DNA of 64,000 nt from Flavobacterium paronense (GCF_030409795.1 NZ_JAUFQN010000019.1:1364001-1428000); one strand, 5' to 3'. Counted from the first letter of the stretch, positions 15,450-24,129 are shown. The notes: generated by a model from the sequence alone, not told the origin. Translations and numbers: made by a program.

Positions 15450-17366
15450 ATGAGTAATTCTGTTGCCGAAAATATTGCCAACTTTTTAAAAGAATATTCA
15501 CCTTTCAGTTATTTGAATCATGAGGAACTAATTCAGGTAGCAACAAGTATTGGTGTAATAAATTTAGATAAACATAAAGTTTTATTTCAAATTAACGATA
15601 AGCTTCATGATAGCTTTTATGTTGTCGCTTCTGGTGTTATCAATCTTTCTGTAATTTCTGATGCTGAAGAAACCCTTTTGAACAAATGTTATCCTGGAGA
15701 TGTTTTTGGTTTGCGCCCTTTTTTTGCAAAAAACAATTACATGATGACAGCCAAATCTCGCGAAGACAGTATTGTTTATGCTATTCCGATTACTGTTTTT
15801 AAACCTTTTGTGGCTCAAAATCCTCAAGTTTTGGATTTCTTATTAGAAAGTTTTGCTACAAACACCAGAAACCCTTTTGATAAAGAAAATAGAGGAAAAC
15901 TGATTACAGATAATGTTTACACAGAAGGACAACAAAACGAAATTCAATATTTTCAGTCTTTAGCATACAACAAAACACCCATAAAAGTCAGTATTACAGC
16001 TATTGTTAAGGATACAGCTCAATTGATGAATGAAAACCTTACAGATAGTGTTGTAGTTACTGATCAGAGTCATCCTATTGGAATTGTTACTGATACTGAT
16101 TTTAGATCTAAAATTGCTAATGGAAGATTTCCCCTTATTTCAACTATTGATAAGATAATGTCTTCCCCAGTTATCACTGTTCCTGAAAATGTTTCTGTTG
16201 CCGAGGCGCAACTATTAATGTTGAAACATAATGTAAGTCATTTATGTGTCACCATAGATGGATCGGATAAATCAGAAGTTAAAGGTGTAATTTCAGAACA
16301 TGATTTAATAGTGGCACAAGCTAATAATCCTGGTGTTTTGATTAAGGAAATAAAACGTTCATTGTCTCCTAAAGAACTTAAATTGGTTAGAGAAAAATTA
16401 ACTGAGTTAATCCAAACTTCCATAGCTAAAAATATCCCTTTACCACATATTTACAACATTTCGGGTGAAATTATTACAGCTATTATAAAGCGATCGATAG
16501 AAATAGCTATCCTCGATTTAGGCTCTCCTCCAGCCAGATTTGCTTGGTTTAGTATTGGTAGCCAAGGAAGAAAAGAACAGTTTTTATTAACCGATCAGGA
16601 TAGTATTTTAATATTTGAAGATGTTGCTGCAGAAAAATATAGAGATGTTAAAGATTACTTTTTAAAATTAGCCAAAAGAGCTACTTCAATACTCGAAAAA
16701 GTAGGTTATAATTTTTGTCCAAATGGGCACATGGCAAGCAATATGCTTTGGTGTAAATCAATGTCAGACTGGATAAAACAGTATAATAACTGGATGAAAA
16801 CTCCAGGGGAAAAGTCTAATGATATTAGCAGTATATTTTTTGATTACGAGCTTGTTTTTGGCGAAGGCAAAATAGAAGACACTCTTGATGATTTAATTTT
16901 AAAAAATACTAAAAATAACGCTTTATTTTTCGATTATCTAGGTAATGATGCATTGCGAAAAAATCCACCAATAAACTTCTTCAAAAAATTTAATCTGGAA
17001 GAAGAAGGTGAATATAAAGGAAAATTTGATATTAAAAATAGAGCTATCATGCCTTTAGTTGATGGTGCTCGCCTTTTTGCATTAAGTATGAACTTGAAAG
17101 GAATAAATAATACATATCTAAGATTTAAACAACTAGCCATTATTGATCCTAAATTTTCTGAAATATATTTAAATTGTGCTGATGCCTTTTTAATTTTATC
17201 AAAATTCAGAACACTTGAAGGCTTAAAAAATGACAGTACTGGAGATTATATCAATGTAGAAGAGCTTTCAAAAGTTGATAAGGAAAAAATCAAAAATGCT
17301 TTGCTTCCAATGAAAGAATTGGAAGAATTAATAAAAGATAAATTCCAATTAACTCAATTCTCATAA
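15450..17366 (+). CDS. cNMP-binding / CBS / DUF294 nucleotidyltransferase-like regulator
   Basis: This 638-aa protein has four modules in order: a cyclic-nucleotide-binding-like beta-roll (about 15-130), a pair of CBS domains (about 170-295; VVVTDQSHPIGIVTDTDFRS and VSHLCVTIDGSD), a GlnD-like nucleotidyltransferase (DUF294 N-terminal, about 305-450; SIGSQGRKEQFLLTDQDSIL, which keeps the GSxGR...DxD core), and a DUF294 C-terminal helical output domain. In Proteobacteria similar proteins sit beside acetate genes and a DnaQ-like exonuclease. Here too the next gene, 1 base downstream, is DnaQ-like. It probably senses adenine nucleotides; the modified partner is unknown. Confidence 0.9.
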   Translation: MSNSVAENIANFLKEYSPFSYLNHEELIQVATSIGVINLDKHKVLFQINDKLHDSFYVVASGVINLSVISDAEETLLNKCYPGDVFGLRPFFAKNNYMMTAKSREDSIVYAIPITVFKPFVAQNPQVLDFLLESFATNTRNPFDKENRGKLITDNVYTEGQQNEIQYFQSLAYNKTPIKVSITAIVKDTAQLMNENLTDSVVVTDQSHPIGIVTDTDFRSKIANGRFPLISTIDKIMSSPVITVPENVSVAEAQLLMLKHNVSHLCVTIDGSDKSEVKGVISEHDLIVAQANNPGVLIKEIKRSLSPKELKLVREKLTELIQTSIAKNIPLPHIYNISGEIITAIIKRSIEIAILDLGSPPARFAWFSIGSQGRKEQFLLTDQDSILIFEDVAAEKYRDVKDYFLKLAKRATSILEKVGYNFCPNGHMASNMLWCKSMSDWIKQYNNWMKTPGEKSNDISSIFFDYELVFGEGKIEDTLDDLILKNTKNNALFFDYLGNDALRKNPPINFFKKFNLEEEGEYKGKFDIKNRAIMPLVDGARLFALSMNLKGINNTYLRFKQLAIIDPKFSEIYLNCADAFLILSKFRTLEGLKNDSTGDYINVEELSKVDKEKIKNALLPMKELEELIKDKFQLTQFS

Positions 17367-17367
17367 T

Positions 17368-17964
17368 ATGTTAGATTGGATAAAAAATATAAATAAAGAA
17401 TTCCCGGATTTTTGGAAATTGTATTTAGCAAAATTTGAAAGTAAATCCAATAGATATGTCGTTTTAAGTACAGAAACTACGGGCTTAAATCCAAAAAAAG
17501 ATGTTATCTTATCGTTTGGAGCTATAGCAGTTGTTGATGATATTATCCGTATTGGAGACAATTTTGAAGTAATAATTTTGCAATATAAATACCTTCATGA
17601 CAATGGATTGTCAAATGAATTTTTGATTGATAGCAAATTATCCAAACTCGCAGAACCTCAAGCAATACAAGCATTAGTTGAATACATTGGCAATGCGGTT
17701 TTAGTTGGTCACCGTATTCATTTTGATATAGAAATGATTAATGATGTTTTAGAAAAAATGGAATGTGGTAAGTTAAAAAATGAAGCTTTAGATGTCGAAA
17801 TAATGCACCAAAAATTAATGGACATTACAAATAAGTCTTTTTCATTGGAAGATTTAGTGAAGCACTATAAACTTCCTTTAAGTGAAAAAAATTCGGCATC
17901 AGATGACGCTTATTCTATTGCATTATTATTTGTTAAATTGAAAACCAGATTAGGGTTTAAATAA
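17368..17964 (+). CDS. DnaQ-like (DEDDh) exonuclease-fold protein, probably catalytically impaired
   Basis: This 198-aa protein has the DnaQ/polymerase III epsilon fold, but two of the catalytic positions are altered. Motif I should be DxETTG; here it reads VVLSTETTGL, so the first Asp is Ser34 (Glu36 is kept). Motif II, VGHRIHFDIEM, keeps Asp120. Motif III should be H-x4-D; here NSASDDA has Asn175 where His is expected, with Asp180 kept. The gene starts 1 base after the DUF294 protein, so the pair is co-translated. It may bind rather than cut nucleic acid or nucleotides and be a partner of the DUF294 protein (inference). A perfect terminator hairpin overlaps its stop. Confidence 0.85.
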   Translation: MLDWIKNINKEFPDFWKLYLAKFESKSNRYVVLSTETTGLNPKKDVILSFGAIAVVDDIIRIGDNFEVIILQYKYLHDNGLSNEFLIDSKLSKLAEPQAIQALVEYIGNAVLVGHRIHFDIEMINDVLEKMECGKLKNEALDVEIMHQKLMDITNKSFSLEDLVKHYKLPLSEKNSASDDAYSIALLFVKLKTRLGFK

Positions 17965-17992
17965 TAAACCCATTCGTTAGAATGGGTTTATT
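17963..17992. terminator. bidirectional terminator between convergent genes
   Basis: A perfect 13-bp stem, AATAAACCCATTC (17963-17975) with GAATGGGTTTATT (17980-17992), around the loop GTTA, begins inside the stop codon of the upstream gene. It sits between that gene and the leftward gene ending at 18020. A/T-rich ends on both sides allow it to act on both strands. Confidence 0.85.
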
Positions 17993-18019
17993 AAAATTAT
18001 CAAAATTTAAACAAACAAA

Positions 18020-18520
18020 CTATTTTTTCTTTATAAACATATTAGTGTAATATTTTTTCCCAGTTGCTTCATCAACAGTAATCGATATACCAATATGAGT
18101 GTAATCTCCTTCGATATTAGCTTTGTGATCTGGACTATTTAACCAAGCACTCATGGCACTTTCTGGAGTTTGGTAATTGTAAGCAATGTTTTCACCTACT
18201 CTCGTTGCACCTAATACTTCAATTAAATTATTAGCTCTCTGTTGAAAATAATCGTGATTTACTACTTTATTGTCAATCATGTATATATTATGCTCTTGTG
18301 ATTTGTAAGAGATGTGATTAATTACCTCAAGTGCATTCAATCCGATGCTTTGACGATAATTATTTACAAGTGAAACAATTTTCAACTCTGAATCATTGTA
18401 ATTGTAGGAAGTTACAATTTTTTTATCAGCTGAAGATCCTTCTGAAGAATCAGAAGAACAAGATACCATTGTGAACACAATTGCTAACGGCAACAATGCT
18501 CTAAACATTTTTGCTTTCAT
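18020..18520 (-). CDS. CAP (SCP/PR-1-like) domain lipoprotein
   Basis: This 166-aa protein has a lipoprotein signal (LPLAIVFTMVSCSSDSS, lipobox VSC) and then a CAP domain of about 125 residues. Seen: VNNYRQSIGLNAL (helix 1), SQEHNIYMIDNKVVNHDYF (putative His/Glu cavity), VGENIAYN, MSAWLNSPDHKANIEGDYTH, and YYTNMFIKK at the end. Compared with longer CAP proteins there is no extra N-terminal repeat. It should be anchored in the outer or inner membrane facing the periplasm. The biochemical role of bacterial CAP domains is not settled. The 277-base gap upstream (18521-18797) holds only A+T-rich sequence and one -7 element for the next gene. Confidence 0.92.
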   Translation of the reverse strand: MKAKMFRALLPLAIVFTMVSCSSDSSEGSSADKKIVTSYNYNDSELKIVSLVNNYRQSIGLNALEVINHISYKSQEHNIYMIDNKVVNHDYFQQRANNLIEVLGATRVGENIAYNYQTPESAMSAWLNSPDHKANIEGDYTHIGISITVDEATGKKYYTNMFIKKK

Positions 18521-18769
18521 AGTAGTAGGTTAAGTTTTTAATAAAGTAGATGTGGGGCAAACACTTTATTTGATTATTATTGACAGAACGTATTGTTTGA
18601 TTTGGTTAGACAACTTTACAACTTTTATCGATTAAATAACAAATAAAATCGTTGAAATGCACTTATTTAATATATAAATATGTATTATTCTTACTTTTTA
18701 ATAGCTAATTGTATTACTTTTAACTTTTCAAAAAGAAAAAATTATCGAATTAAATACTAATTATTGAAA

Positions 18770-18777
18770 TATATTTG
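18770..18777 (+). promoter_or_regulatory. -7 promoter element of the aldose-epimerase-like gene
   Basis: TATATTTG matches TAnnTTTG, 20 bases before the TTG start at 18798. No convincing -33 TTG is seen at the usual distance. Confidence 0.6.
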
Positions 18778-18797
18778 ACCTTTAAAATATAACTCTT

Positions 18798-19652
18798 TTG
18801 ACAACAATTATTTCAAATTCAGAATTAGCGGCAACTATAAATCATAAAGGAGCTGAATTGATTTCCTTAAAAAGGATTGCTTCAGATACAGAATACATCT
18901 GGGAAGGAAATCCAAAATATTGGGGAAAGCATTCGCCTATCCTATTTCCAATCGTCGGAACATTAAAAAACAATTCCTTTACTTATAAAAGTGGTACTTA
19001 TGAACTAACCCGTCATGGATTTGCCCGAGACATGAATTTTGATTTGATTAGCCATGATAATAATGAAGTTGTTTTTTCATTGTCATCAGATGAATTAACA
19101 TTTGACAAATTTCCATTTGAATTTGAATTGCGGGTAATTTACACCTTACTCAACTCTGAATTAAATATTAAATATCAGGTTATTAATAAAGGTTCTGACA
19201 TTATGCCTTTCTCTATAGGCGGGCATCCGGCATTTTCACTACCCAAAAAATTTGAAGACTATAGTTTGCAATTTGAGACAGAGGAAAGCTTAACTTGTTA
19301 TCAATTGGAGAATGATTTGCTTTCAGAAAAAACAAAAAAAATTGACCTATTGAAAAACAACTTGCCACTCACCTATCCTCTTTTTGAAAATGATGCTTTG
19401 ATTTTTAAAGAATTAGAGTCAAAACAAATCCAAATTTTAGAAAGTAGCATTCCAATATTGAATTTTAAGTTTAACCATTTTCCAAATTTTGGACTATGGA
19501 CCAAAAGCAACGCACCCTTTATATGCTTGGAACCGTGGGTTGGCTATTCGGATGTTTTAAATGCAACTGGGAATATTTTAGAGAAAGAAGGCATTCAAAT
19601 ACTGGAAAATAATTCTTCAAAAGAATTTAATTTTAGTATTGAAATTCTATAA
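18798..19652 (+). CDS. aldose 1-epimerase (galactose mutarotase-like) family protein
   Basis: This 284-aa protein starts at a TTG (18798): the N-terminus TTIISNSELAATINHKGAEL matches the family from its first strand, and no ATG lies near enough. Family features seen: GNPKYWGKHSPILFPIVGTL (residues about 35-54), RHGFARDMNF (catalytic His region, about 75-84), PFSIGGHPAFSLP with its His, and the C-terminal acidic region LEPWVGYSD. It matches the hexose-6-phosphate/YihR-like epimerase branch. It acts on sugar anomers in the cytosol. It has its own promoter and is followed 18 bases later by the GNAT gene, with which it is probably co-transcribed. Confidence 0.88.
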   Translation: MTTIISNSELAATINHKGAELISLKRIASDTEYIWEGNPKYWGKHSPILFPIVGTLKNNSFTYKSGTYELTRHGFARDMNFDLISHDNNEVVFSLSSDELTFDKFPFEFELRVIYTLLNSELNIKYQVINKGSDIMPFSIGGHPAFSLPKKFEDYSLQFETEESLTCYQLENDLLSEKTKKIDLLKNNLPLTYPLFENDALIFKELESKQIQILESSIPILNFKFNHFPNFGLWTKSNAPFICLEPWVGYSDVLNATGNILEKEGIQILENNSSKEFNFSIEIL

Positions 19653-19670
19653 TTTTATAACTAAAAAATC

Positions 19671-20231
19671 ATGTTAGAAATTAATTTCCACCCTTTTCAA
19701 AACATTGAAACCGAACGATTGTTTTTACGACGGTTAGACAATACTGATGCTGAAGAAATTTTAGCGCTTCGTGGTAATCCGGAAACCATGAAATATATTC
19801 CACGACCATTGGCAAAAACTAAAGAAGATGCTTTAGAACACATTGCCTTGATTGAAGAGAAAATTGTCAATAATACTGGAATTAATTGGGGAATTACCAT
19901 CAAAGGAAACTCGAAAATCATTGGGATTATTGGTCATTACAGAATTTCAACAGAAAATCACCGAGCTGAAATTGGTTATATGTCTTTTCCTGAACATAAT
20001 GGAAAAGGGTATATGTCTGAAGCTATAAAGGCGGTTATTGCCTATGGTTTTGAGCAAATGGACTTACATTCAATCGAAGCAATCATTGACCCAGATAACA
20101 TTGCTTCAGAAAGAGTTTTGCAAAAAAATGGCTTTGTAAAAGAAGCTCACATTTTAGAAAATGAGTTATGGGAAGGTAAATATTGGGACACTGTTATTTA
20201 TTCTTTACTTAGAAGGAATTGGAAAAAATAA
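19671..20231 (+). CDS. GNAT family N-acetyltransferase (RimJ/RimL-like)
   Basis: This 186-aa protein matches the RimJ/RimL-type GNAT acetyltransferases. It starts with IETERLFLRRLDNTDAEEIL (about residues 12-31), the family opening, and continues with IIGHYRISTENHRAEIGYM (strands 4-5), the acetyl-CoA pyrophosphate loop around NGKGYMSEAIKAVIAYGF, and the terminal NIASERVLQKNGFVKEAH. It transfers an acetyl group from acetyl-CoA to an amine, often an N-terminal residue or small molecule. The stop is immediately adjacent to the stop of the opposing gene (20232). Substrate unknown. Confidence 0.92.
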   Translation: MLEINFHPFQNIETERLFLRRLDNTDAEEILALRGNPETMKYIPRPLAKTKEDALEHIALIEEKIVNNTGINWGITIKGNSKIIGIIGHYRISTENHRAEIGYMSFPEHNGKGYMSEAIKAVIAYGFEQMDLHSIEAIIDPDNIASERVLQKNGFVKEAHILENELWEGKYWDTVIYSLLRRNWKK

Positions 20232-20462
20232 TTATTTGTTAAGCTTTGGCAACGTTCTAACATACAATTCTTCTACTTTTTTTCTGGCCCAATCCGTTTT
20301 TCTCAGAAAAGTTAAGCTCGATTTAATACTTGGATTGTCTGTAAAACATTTAATTTTTATCAATTCACCCAAAGTATCAAAGCCATAAAATTCAATAAGA
20401 ATCTCGAGTATTCTTTGAAGTGTGATGCCGTTAAGCGGATTTTTATTTGAATTACTTTGCAT
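20232..20462 (-). CDS. VF530 (DUF2132) family small protein
   Basis: This 76-aa protein matches the VF530/DUF2132 family: NPLNGITLQRILEILIEFYG, then FDTLGELIKIKCFTDNPSIK and SLTFLRKTDWARKKVEELY. The family has a known double-stranded-DNA-binding-like fold in Vibrio. I place the start at the ATG at 20462. The frame is open a further 27 bases, but those bases form the terminator hairpin of the gene at 20531, so they are unlikely to be translated. The gene ends base-to-base with the GNAT stop. It is probably DNA-associated; its role is not established. Confidence 0.85.
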   Translation of the reverse strand: MQSNSNKNPLNGITLQRILEILIEFYGFDTLGELIKIKCFTDNPSIKSSLTFLRKTDWARKKVEELYVRTLPKLNK

Positions 20463-20482
20463 ACTGTAAAAATAGAATAAAA

Positions 20483-20509
20483 AAACCATCCCAAAAATTG
20501 AGATGGTTT
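20483..20509 (-). terminator. rho-independent terminator of the S8 protease gene
   Basis: AAACCATC (20483-20490) pairs with GATGGTTT (20502-20509); on the minus strand the stem runs into a T-run (plus-strand A-run ending at 20485). It lies 22 bases past the stop at 20531 and sits just upstream of the VF530 start. Confidence 0.8.
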
Positions 20510-20530
20510 CTAATTTTATACTGTTTTATA

Positions 20531-22060
20531 TTATTGCACCGCTAAAAATGCATTCACGTTTCCATAACCATATTCAGCGCTTTTATTTGGATATAAACTT
20601 GCCGATTGTCTCATTTTGTTTAAGACTTGATCTCTTGTCCAAGTTGGGTTTTTAGACCAAACTAAAGCAGCAATACCAGCAGTTGTTGCCGTTGCAACTG
20701 AAGAACCCCCAATATAATCGGTTAGGTTTTCATAATAACTACTCACAGGAACTGTATTTCCTGACACAGCTCTTTGCATTGCTACGGTAAATTCAACTTT
20801 GCTACCCGTATGACAATCGCTGCATGCTTGATACGTTGAACCTTCTTTTACTCCTGTTACAGCCAATGTTTCTGGCATCCAAGCTGGGAATATTACACCA
20901 ACAAAAGTGGTGAAGCTTGTAGAAGTTCCGGCAGCACAAAAAATAAGTTTTCCTTTTCCGTAAGCAAATTTGATAGCGTCTTCAATTTTCCCAACAGAGA
21001 AAACATAACCCATTGACATAGATATAATTTTCACCTTAGTATTGTTTCCTAAAGCAGTAAACGCCTTTTTCACACCTTCTTGCTCTTGATAGCCATCTAA
21101 AACGACATTATAAGCAGCACGATAGGTTACAAGATTAGCATTATAAGCCACGCCAACAGGCAAACCTTTATCATTTCTTGGTGCTGCTGCCGTTGAAGCC
21201 ATACTTGTTCCGTGTCCGCATAAATCATTAACTCCATCAGTTCCGGTGCTCCATGGCCAAATAGAATCAACATAAACTCCATTTTTTTGTATTGTTCTAC
21301 CAGATGAAAGTCCGTTATTGAAATTAGCGCCTAACAACGATTGGTTTGGAGAAACTCCCGTATCGACAATTCCTATAGTAACTCCAGATCCAGTACTTAT
21401 ATTCCATGCATTTGGAATATTATGTTGTGTAAATGTCCATGGAATTTTGGCATTTGGTGTTGTAGTAGTATAATCGGCTGCATCCAAAATTTCTGAATCA
21501 TACCCGCAACCCGAACTTGTTCCTACATTAGAATTTGTAGAGACACCCGGACCTTTAAGAGATTCGCGAACTGCTAAATATTTATAATCTCCAGGCTCAA
21601 TATATCTAATATATTTAGATTCTCTAAGGGCAATTATAGTTTCTTGTTTAGAAATTATAACATCCATTAAATTTAAATCTGTGTCGGCAGAAATTAAAAT
21701 CTTATCTAAAGTTGTGTTTTCATACTTCATTATAATTGCTAATAAATCATTTTGGAGCTTAGCATTATTAGATGTTTTAGCTCTTTCAAAATTAGTTTTT
21801 GAATTACCAAACCCAATAGTGACAACATTATTTCCATTGACAACTGCGCTCCATATCAAATATGAATCCGCTTGACGCCAATTAAAAGTTCCATTTGAAT
21901 TGATAGCTGCATCAATTTTAGCATTAATCTGTGCAGGAGTTAAAGGTATTTTTTGATTTTCAGGAATTACAATTTTTTGATTTTCCATAGAATCTTCTCT
22001 AGAACAGGATAAAGATAATATTAGTGTTAAGAGAAATAACGGCAGTATTCTTTTTAGCAT
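20531..22060 (-). CDS. S8 family (subtilisin-like) serine protease, lipoprotein
   Basis: This 509-aa protein has a lipoprotein signal (MLKRILPLFLLTLILSLSC, Cys19) and a propeptide-like region to about residue 190. The subtilase domain has its triad at Asp233 (IGIVDTGVSP), His283 (CGHGTSMAST) and Ser454 (GGSSVATATTAG). Two deviations are visible: the oxyanion-hole Asn of AAGN is Thr379 (CAAGTSTSF), and the Pro after the Ser is replaced (ATATTAG). The C-terminus ends at the domain, with no T9SS sorting tail, so it is membrane anchored. A clear terminator follows at 20483-20509. Likely periplasmic or surface protein turnover. Confidence 0.9.
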   Translation of the reverse strand: MLKRILPLFLLTLILSLSCSREDSMENQKIVIPENQKIPLTPAQINAKIDAAINSNGTFNWRQADSYLIWSAVVNGNNVVTIGFGNSKTNFERAKTSNNAKLQNDLLAIIMKYENTTLDKILISADTDLNLMDVIISKQETIIALRESKYIRYIEPGDYKYLAVRESLKGPGVSTNSNVGTSSGCGYDSEILDAADYTTTTPNAKIPWTFTQHNIPNAWNISTGSGVTIGIVDTGVSPNQSLLGANFNNGLSSGRTIQKNGVYVDSIWPWSTGTDGVNDLCGHGTSMASTAAAPRNDKGLPVGVAYNANLVTYRAAYNVVLDGYQEQEGVKKAFTALGNNTKVKIISMSMGYVFSVGKIEDAIKFAYGKGKLIFCAAGTSTSFTTFVGVIFPAWMPETLAVTGVKEGSTYQACSDCHTGSKVEFTVAMQRAVSGNTVPVSSYYENLTDYIGGSSVATATTAGIAALVWSKNPTWTRDQVLNKMRQSASLYPNKSAEYGYGNVNAFLAVQ

Positions 22061-22122
22061 AATTTGTTATTTTAATTGGTTTGACTTGGCCAATTTAATA
22101 AAAAAATGTTAAATACATAAAA

Positions 22123-22148
22123 ACCGTTACCCAAAAATGAATAACGGT
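22123..22148 (-). terminator. rho-independent terminator of the beta-barrel gene
   Basis: ACCGTTA (22123-22129) pairs with TAACGGT (22142-22148) around a 12-base loop; on the minus strand a T-run (TTTTTATG) follows. It lies 37 bases past the stop at 22185. Confidence 0.75.
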
Positions 22149-22184
22149 CTTCAACCAAATTAAATTTGATAATTACTTATAAAA

Positions 22185-22823
22185 CTAAAAAATAAACTTG
22201 AATCCGAATGATAAAGGCGTAGTTAAATTAGGCAAACTTCCACCTAAATTATCAATATAAACTGATTCTGCTGATGCTACATGAGCCAGAGAAAAATTAG
22301 TAATTGTTGTTTTGTCTCCAGTTGCAGGATCAATTGTTGTTGATGTGAAATTGGCTAAATCATAAGAGAACTCCACTGAAAAATTCTTAGTAACAAAGAA
22401 GTCAATACCGCCAGACATGGCCAAACCAAATTGAGAAATTTTAGTTTCGGCTTCTTTTTCTTTACCAGTAATAATTGGGGCTGCTAATTGTCCAAAGAAA
22501 TAGAAATTACCAGCTACATTCCAATACTTTCTAACCAATGGTTCTACAACTAGTAAGTTAGTGTTAGCAAGGGTGCCTGTAGCATCTTCAGCTTTCATGT
22601 TAATCATACCAACTCCAGCTCCAACGGTAACTGATGGTGTTACAAAATAACCTGCTATTGGCAAAACAGTCAAATTGGTTCCTTTAGTATCGCCAGTTTT
22701 TGTTTGTTGATAGCCAAACTGAGCAGTTGCCCACCAGGCTCCTTTAAGACCTTGACTTTTTTCTTGTGCTTGAGCAGTTAATGATAACAATACAATTCCT
22801 GCTGCTAATAATAATTTTTTCAT
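22185..22823 (-). CDS. outer membrane beta-barrel protein (porin-like)
   Basis: This 212-aa protein starts at MKKLLLAAGIVLLSLTAQAQ (ATG at 22823), a signal peptide cleaved before QEKSQ; an open stretch upstream to 22877 is not needed. The mature part is about 190 residues of alternating hydrophobic/polar strands with aromatic girdles (FGYQQTKTG, VGAGVGMI, YFFGQLAAPI, FFVTKNFSVEFSYDL), ending LSFGFKFIF with a terminal Phe. This is the small eight-strand barrel class of Bacteroidota, probably an opacity/OmpX-like or porin-family protein. It is flanked by the S8 protease and the divergent smpB. Substrate or ligand cannot be inferred. Confidence 0.85.
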   Translation of the reverse strand: MKKLLLAAGIVLLSLTAQAQEKSQGLKGAWWATAQFGYQQTKTGDTKGTNLTVLPIAGYFVTPSVTVGAGVGMINMKAEDATGTLANTNLLVVEPLVRKYWNVAGNFYFFGQLAAPIITGKEKEAETKISQFGLAMSGGIDFFVTKNFSVEFSYDLANFTSTTIDPATGDKTTITNFSLAHVASAESVYIDNLGGSLPNLTTPLSFGFKFIF

Positions 22824-22949
22824 TTTATTTATTGGTTTAAAATTATACGTCAAAATTATTGAGATGATTTTGCTCAAAAAATGATATAAATCATAGTTTA
22901 ACGGTTTTTTTTATTACTAATTTCATTCCAAGTAACAGCAATAATTTAG

Positions 22950-22957
22950 TACATTTG
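22950..22957 (+). promoter_or_regulatory. -7 promoter element of smpB
   Basis: TACATTTG matches TAnnTTTG and lies only 7 bases before the ATG at 22965. The transcript would be leaderless or nearly so. Confidence 0.6.
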
Positions 22958-22964
22958 TCGTCCA

Positions 22965-23417
22965 ATGTTAAAGACAATAAACATCCTAAATAAACGAGCT
23001 AAATTTGATTATGAGATAATCGAAACTTATACTGCTGGCATCGTTTTAACAGGAACGGAAATTAAATCCATTCGTTTAGGAAAAGCAAATATTACAGAAG
23101 GATTTTGTGAATTTCACAACAGTGAATTATTTGCTATCAATACGCAAATTGAGGAATATCTTTATGGAAATCAATTCAATCACAAAGCAAAAAGTGAACG
23201 TAAACTTTTATTAAATAAGAGAGAATTAAGAAAATTAGAAAAAGCTTTCGACACCAAAGGTTTGACTATTATTCCTTTGAAACTTTTTACCAATGAAAAA
23301 GGAATTGCCAAATTAGATATTGGGCTTTGCCGCGGAAAGAAAACTTATGACAAGCGGGAAAGTTTGAAAGAACAAGATACTAAACGTGATTTGGATCGAA
23401 TTAAAAAATCGTTTTAA
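22965..23417 (+). CDS. smpB: SsrA-binding protein SmpB
   Basis: The 150-aa length and sequence match SmpB, the partner of tmRNA in ribosome rescue. Seen: [21 protein letters not shown] at the N-terminus, [20 protein letters not shown] (residues 27-46), [20 protein letters not shown], and the C-terminal basic tail with [20 protein letters not shown] that enters the decoding centre. A -7 element lies 7 bases upstream of the ATG. The stop overlaps the stop of the opposing pcm gene by 4 bases. No tmRNA gene is in the window. Confidence 0.97.
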   Translation: MLKTINILNKRAKFDYEIIETYTAGIVLTGTEIKSIRLGKANITEGFCEFHNSELFAINTQIEEYLYGNQFNHKAKSERKLLLNKRELRKLEKAFDTKGLTIIPLKLFTNEKGIAKLDIGLCRGKKTYDKRESLKEQDTKRDLDRIKKSF

Positions 23418-24055
23418 TTTTTATTTTCCAATAAAGGAACGAATCTAAAATCACCAAATTCGTGCTTTTCGAATTGCATTTCATTTTTACGGATAAGCAT
23501 TGTCATTACTTGCTCATTTTCGCCAACAGGAATAACAAGCTTTCCTCCTATTTTTAGTTGAGCCATCAATGGTTTCGGAATGATTGGTGCGCCAGCCGTA
23601 ACTATAATACTATCGAACGGAGCGTGATTTGGTAATCCTTTATAACCATCACCAAAAGATAAATGCTTGGGTTTTATACCAAGTTTTGGCAAAAGCAAAG
23701 ATGTCGTCTTAAACAATTCGTTTTGTCTTTCTACCGAATAAACCTTTGCTCCCATAGCAACTAAAACAGCGGTTTGATAACCGGAACCCGTTCCTATTTC
23801 AAGAATTTTATCATCTTTTTTTACTTCCAATAACTGACTTTGAAAGGCTACAGTATAAGGTTGCGAAATCGTTTGTCCCGCACCAATAGGAAAAGCTTTG
23901 TCTTGATAAGCAAAATCTTCAAAACTGGAATTTAAAAATAAATGTCTTGGAATTGCTTTTATAGCTTCCAATACTTTTTTATCTGTGATTCCTTTTTCTG
24001 CCAAGAGTTTGGCCAATTGATTTCGAAGTCCTTGATGTTTGCTTGTGTCTTTCAA
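23414..24055 (-). CDS. pcm: protein-L-isoaspartate O-methyltransferase
   Basis: This 213-aa enzyme uses S-adenosylmethionine to methylate isoaspartyl residues and start repair of damaged proteins. Seen: [18 protein letters not shown], then [20 protein letters not shown] (family signature), the SAM-binding motif [16 protein letters not shown], and [16 protein letters not shown] near the C-terminus. I place the start at the TTG at 24055 (M)[13 protein letters not shown], where family similarity begins. The frame is open another 45 bases to 24100, but those codons read as hydrophobic filler and overlap a repeat-rich stretch. It converges on smpB with a 4-base overlap. Confidence 0.93.
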   Translation of the reverse strand: MKDTSKHQGLRNQLAKLLAEKGITDKKVLEAIKAIPRHLFLNSSFEDFAYQDKAFPIGAGQTISQPYTVAFQSQLLEVKKDDKILEIGTGSGYQTAVLVAMGAKVYSVERQNELFKTTSLLLPKLGIKPKHLSFGDGYKGLPNHAPFDSIIVTAGAPIIPKPLMAQLKIGGKLVIPVGENEQVMTMLIRKNEMQFEKHEFGDFRFVPLLENKN

Positions 24056-24097
24056 TTTGGGTAGTAATTTATTTCGTAAAAATAGAAAACAAATTAG

Positions 24098-24128
24098 CAA
24101 TTATCAATTACCAATTATTAATTAATTT
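24098..24128. repeat. short A+T-rich phrase repeat (AATTATCAATT type)
   Basis: Tandem degenerate units of the form CAATTATCAATTA, CCAATTATTAATTA fill the gap between the pcm and oxidoreductase starts. The same phrase recurs at 26460-26530 in this window, so it belongs to a dispersed, low-complexity repeat. Confidence 0.5.
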
Positions 24129-24129
24129 C

